64,000 nucleotides of DNA, taken from assembly GCF_000332195.1 (NCBI RefSeq), contig NZ_KB235922.1, positions 3,073,322 to 3,137,321 of the forward strand. Direction: 5' to 3'. Below the pieces are notes generated by a model, which had not been told where the DNA came from, searched no databases, and worked only from the letters and a program-made list of their open reading frames with translations. Origin of the DNA: Pleurocapsa sp. PCC 7319 (GTDB taxonomy: Bacteria > Cyanobacteriota > Cyanobacteriia > Cyanobacteriales > Xenococcaceae). Both the position numbers and the translations under genes were made by a program. Positions 63,493 through 64,000 of the stretch are shown here, in pieces (the first letter of the stretch is position 1; every line of letters begins with the position of its first letter).

Positions 63493-64000
63493 TTAATTGC
63501 TATGAATCATCACCCAACTTCTTAATACTTCTGCTACACTCCAAGCTTGAGCAAAACAACCTCTGGGAGAAAAGGGTGTATCGCCGTCGAAAATTTCGCT
63601 AATGCTGCCGATACAACCATCTTGTAAATGATCAGCCATTGGTTCGAGAAAAGTATAAGCAAGTTCTGGATTTTGATAAACTTTCAGGTGTGCTTGAATG
63701 AAATGACCTATTAGCCAACCCCAAGTAGTTCCCTGATGATAACTCCCGTCGCGTTTTAATTGATCTCCGCCATAGATTCCAACGTAATCGGGATGATCTC
63801 TAGAAAGCGATCGCAATCCATAAGAAGTTAATAATTTTTGCCCTACTTTATCGACCACCATTTTCTGTTGTTCTGGTCGTAGGGGCGTTTCGCGAAACGC
63901 CCTTACAGAATAACCCCTACTCGGCAATGAAACGGCAAAAATTTGATTGGGACGAAAACTGGCATCATTTCCATCAGGAGAATCAATTACGTCGTAGCAA
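63493..64000 (-). CDS. Amylo-alpha-1,6-glucosidase (glycogen debranching) family, C-terminal part
   Basis: The frame is open to the window edge, so the 5' part is outside. ASFRPNQIFAVSLP, YGLRSLSRDHPDYVGIYGGD, DGSYHQGTTWGWLIGHFIQA and FSPRGCFAQAWSVAEVLR are the ordered C-terminal motifs of the GDE_C (alpha/alpha)6 domain. It hydrolyses alpha-1,6 branches of glycogen-type glucans. Between SLP and PEQQK stands RGYSVRAFRETPLR, encoded by a 42-bp palindromic insert. The TTG at 63927 is not the real start. Confidence 0.9.
   Translation of the reverse strand, partial: CYDVIDSPDGNDASFRPNQIFAVSLPSRGYSVRAFRETPLRPEQQKMVVDKVGQKLLTSYGLRSLSRDHPDYVGIYGGDQLKRDGSYHQGTTWGWLIGHFIQAHLKVYQNPELAYTFLEPMADHLQDGCIGSISEIFDGDTPFSPRGCFAQAWSVAEVLRSWVMIHSN
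63879..63920. repeat. 42-bp in-frame palindromic insert in the debranching gene
   Basis: Inverted termini GTAGGGG and CCCCTAC around GCGTTTCGCGAAACGC. Exactly 14 codons, so the frame is kept; inserted next to a conserved SLP motif. Confidence 0.85.

Noticed and set aside
1-64000. tRNA, rRNA, tmRNA or known riboswitch
   Set aside because: No cloverleaf, conserved rRNA segment or familiar riboswitch core was noticed on either strand by eye; a tRNAscan or Rfam run could still find one.

Overview
This window is chromosomal DNA from a cyanobacterium. The evidence is the many copies of the HIP1 octamer GCGATCGC, AT-rich intergenic DNA with heptamer repeats, and a gene set typical of cyanobacteria: a PAP/fibrillin protein, a CobN/ChlH-type chelatase subunit, a bestrophin, and CHAT, CHASE2, DUF928 and filamentous-haemagglutinin proteins. 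A large-genome unicellular or baeocyte-forming lineage would fit, but that is a guess.

Layout. 1-783 is the 3' part of cysS. 927-30754 is a two-partner-secretion (TPS) island. It has five paralogous tpsA exoprotein genes (one frameshifted), two tpsA fragments, one TpsB transporter, an AAA-like ATPase with an N-terminal HTH, and a CHAT/TPR protein. It also carries a YefM/YoeB module, a PAP/fibrillin plus FAD-monooxygenase block standing where another tpsA copy seems to have been, and a short MITE. 30800-31560 is IS4-type transposase debris. 31670-39280 has a NarL-type histidine kinase, DUF928, AAA-CHASE2 and bestrophin genes, plus relics of FHA, TPR and AAA genes. 39956-43978 is a 1340-residue vWA protein ending in 31-residue coiled-coil repeats. 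44000-50050 has housekeeping genes (ppx, a PAP2 phosphatase) between two IS200/IS605-like relics and a deleted TonB-receptor relic next to an AmpG/RhtX-like MFS transporter. 51276-52333 is a HepT/MntA toxin-antitoxin cassette. 52480-64000 has cobN, small unknown genes, a secreted VOC protein, a truncated DUF928 paralogue, hisC, two NTF2-like proteins, a GH63-like glucosidase and the C-terminal part of a glycogen-debranching-type enzyme.

How it works together. TpsB should export the TpsA beta-helical proteins to the cell surface. CHAT/TPR, AAA-like, CHASE2-AAA, DUF928 and vWA genes and their relics recur around the tpsA array, which suggests a surface-adhesion or sensing module under rapid gene birth and death. 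Two shared cis-elements tie parts of the window together. One is a promoter module of tandem CCTGAA sites at a fixed distance from a -10 box (four copies: 11870, 31568, 32991, 37475). The other is a 10-bp-stem, 17-nt-loop hairpin followed by a CAGATG motif (three copies: 8899, 18473, 57430). A third recurring theme is small palindromes inserted in frame inside coding sequences (cobN, the glucosidase, the debranching enzyme and probably others).

Limits. Function calls come from motif and family recognition by eye. Frameshifts in A-runs (26310, 33230, 52205) could be sequencing errors.
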